Part shown: one piece after another, positions 5,231 to 5,881 of the stretch
How the letters are laid out: each line of letters opens with the position of its first letter
How positions within the stretch are numbered: position 1 is the first letter of the stretch
DNA from: Synergistales bacterium Syner_01
GTDB lineage: Bacteria; Synergistota; Synergistia; Synergistales; Aminobacteriaceae
Length of the DNA: 5,881 nt
Direction of reading: 5' to 3'
NCBI GenBank assembly: GCA_001604435.1
Contig: LVBO01000491.1
Location: 1-5,881, forward strand
Made by a program: the position numbers and the translations under genes
Notes under the pieces: model-generated
Told to the model about the DNA's origin: nothing
Database searches by the model: none
The model's input: only the letters and a program-made list of their open reading frames with translations

Positions 5231-5881
5231 ATGAAAGGAAAGCTCAGTTCCAAGGTTGCGGTTCTTGCCGTCGCCGCCCTGGCTCTTGTAGCCATGCTCG
5301 CGGTTCCGGCGCTGGCGAAGGACACTCTCGTAATCGCAAATATCTACGATCCACGTTCTCTTGATCCGATCGTCCAGAACGAGGTGGCGGCAAGCAACGC
5401 GATTTGTCATATCAACGAGACGCTCATCGATCTTACCGACGATGGAATGCCCGTTCCTCTGCTCGCGGAGACCTTCGAACAGCTCGATTCCACGACCTAC
5501 AAGTTCAATCTTCGCAAGGGCGTGAAGTTCCACAACGGCGACCCCTTCACGGCTGCGGACGTGCTCTACACGATCGAGCGGGCGAAGAGTCCCCTCGGTT
5601 CGGCGATCAAACAGTATCCCGAAGTCATCGAGAGCGTCGAGGCGCCGGACGACTATACCGTCATCATGAAGATCAAGTATCCGTTCACACCCTTCTGGGG
5701 CACGGTCGCCCACACCTCTCTCTCGATCGTGAACAAGCGAGCCGTCGAGGAGAAGGGCGATATGTATCCGCTTGAACCAGTAGGAACAGGTCCTCTCAAG
5801 TTCAAGGAGTGGGTGAAGAACGATCGGCTTACTCTTGAACGTTTCGACGACTACTGGGGGACGAAACCCGCGTACAAGACC
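5231..5881 (+). CDS. ABC transporter periplasmic substrate-binding protein, family 5 (peptide/oligopeptide type), 3' truncated by window
   Basis: The first 217 residues of a protein that is usually 500-550 long. Residues 1-29 are a Sec signal peptide (KGKLSSK, long Ala/Leu/Val core, ALA cleavage before K30). There is no lipobox cysteine, so the mature protein should be free in a periplasm, pointing to a diderm host. The mature part shows SBP family 5 features: SLDP (43-46) near the start, PLLAETFEQ (76-84), the signature stretch LRKGVKFHNGDPFTAADV (94-111), VEAPDDYTV (136-144), and PVGTGPLKFKEW (183-194) with a conserved GTGP turn. It captures peptides, nickel, sugars or similar ligands and hands them to a membrane permease; dipeptide or oligopeptide is the commonest ligand, but it cannot be fixed from this part. 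Permease and ATPase genes would be expected to the right. Strong promoter and ribosome site lie upstream. Confidence 0.95.
   Translation, partial: MKGKLSSKVAVLAVAALALVAMLAVPALAKDTLVIANIYDPRSLDPIVQNEVAASNAICHINETLIDLTDDGMPVPLLAETFEQLDSTTYKFNLRKGVKFHNGDPFTAADVLYTIERAKSPLGSAIKQYPEVIESVEAPDDYTVIMKIKYPFTPFWGTVAHTSLSIVNKRAVEEKGDMYPLEPVGTGPLKFKEWVKNDRLTLERFDDYWGTKPAYKT

Noticed and set aside
1..5881. CRISPR arrays, tRNA or rRNA genes, insertion sequences, attachment sites
   Set aside because: I saw no repeated spacer-repeat pattern, no cloverleaf or rRNA-like stretch, no transposase and no long terminal repeats. Intergenic DNA totals only a few hundred bases.

Overview
The window looks like chromosomal DNA from a GC-rich, diderm, amino-acid or peptide-fermenting anaerobe. 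I favour Synergistota. This is an inference from a non-lipidated periplasmic family 5 peptide-binding protein, an M20D amidohydrolase and probable selenocysteine use; no single marker in the window proves it. UGA is a genuine stop elsewhere in the window (end of the HD-domain gene), and every tryptophan I checked is UGG, so the code appears standard.

Layout. Positions 1-2406 form a leftward (minus-strand) run, in transcription order: an exported thioredoxin-fold protein (2406-2026), a CcdA-type membrane electron carrier (2017-1316), a small nitroreductase (1282-743), lemA (653-99) and the signal peptide of a further exported protein (81-1, cut by the window edge). A good sigma-70-like promoter precedes the thioredoxin gene, and a second candidate promoter precedes lemA. 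Across a 142-bp divergent gap, an M20 metallo-amidohydrolase runs rightward (2549-3742). It meets tail to tail, with a 13-bp overlap, a leftward double HD-domain protein (4956-3730). After a second divergent gap (4957-5230) with a palindrome and two facing promoters, a family 5 ABC substrate-binding protein starts at 5231 and runs off the right edge.

Main discovery. The thioredoxin gene is hidden from ordinary gene calling because an in-frame UGA lies exactly where the first cysteine of the CxxC redox motif belongs. Read through as selenocysteine, it gives a 126-residue protein with a strong ribosome binding site, a signal peptide, a U-P-A-C active site at 43-46 and a cis-proline 44 residues later, the same spacing as in E. 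coli thioredoxin. A perfect-arm hairpin just downstream of the UGA has the position and loop expected of a bacterial SECIS element. The gene directly precedes ccdA, whose product has exactly two cysteines. I infer a transmembrane relay: cytoplasmic reductant to CcdA to an extracytoplasmic selenothioredoxin.

The second point of interest is the HD protein. It is an internal duplication of a YfbR-like nucleotidase fold in which the C-terminal copy keeps all metal ligands and the N-terminal copy has lost most of them.
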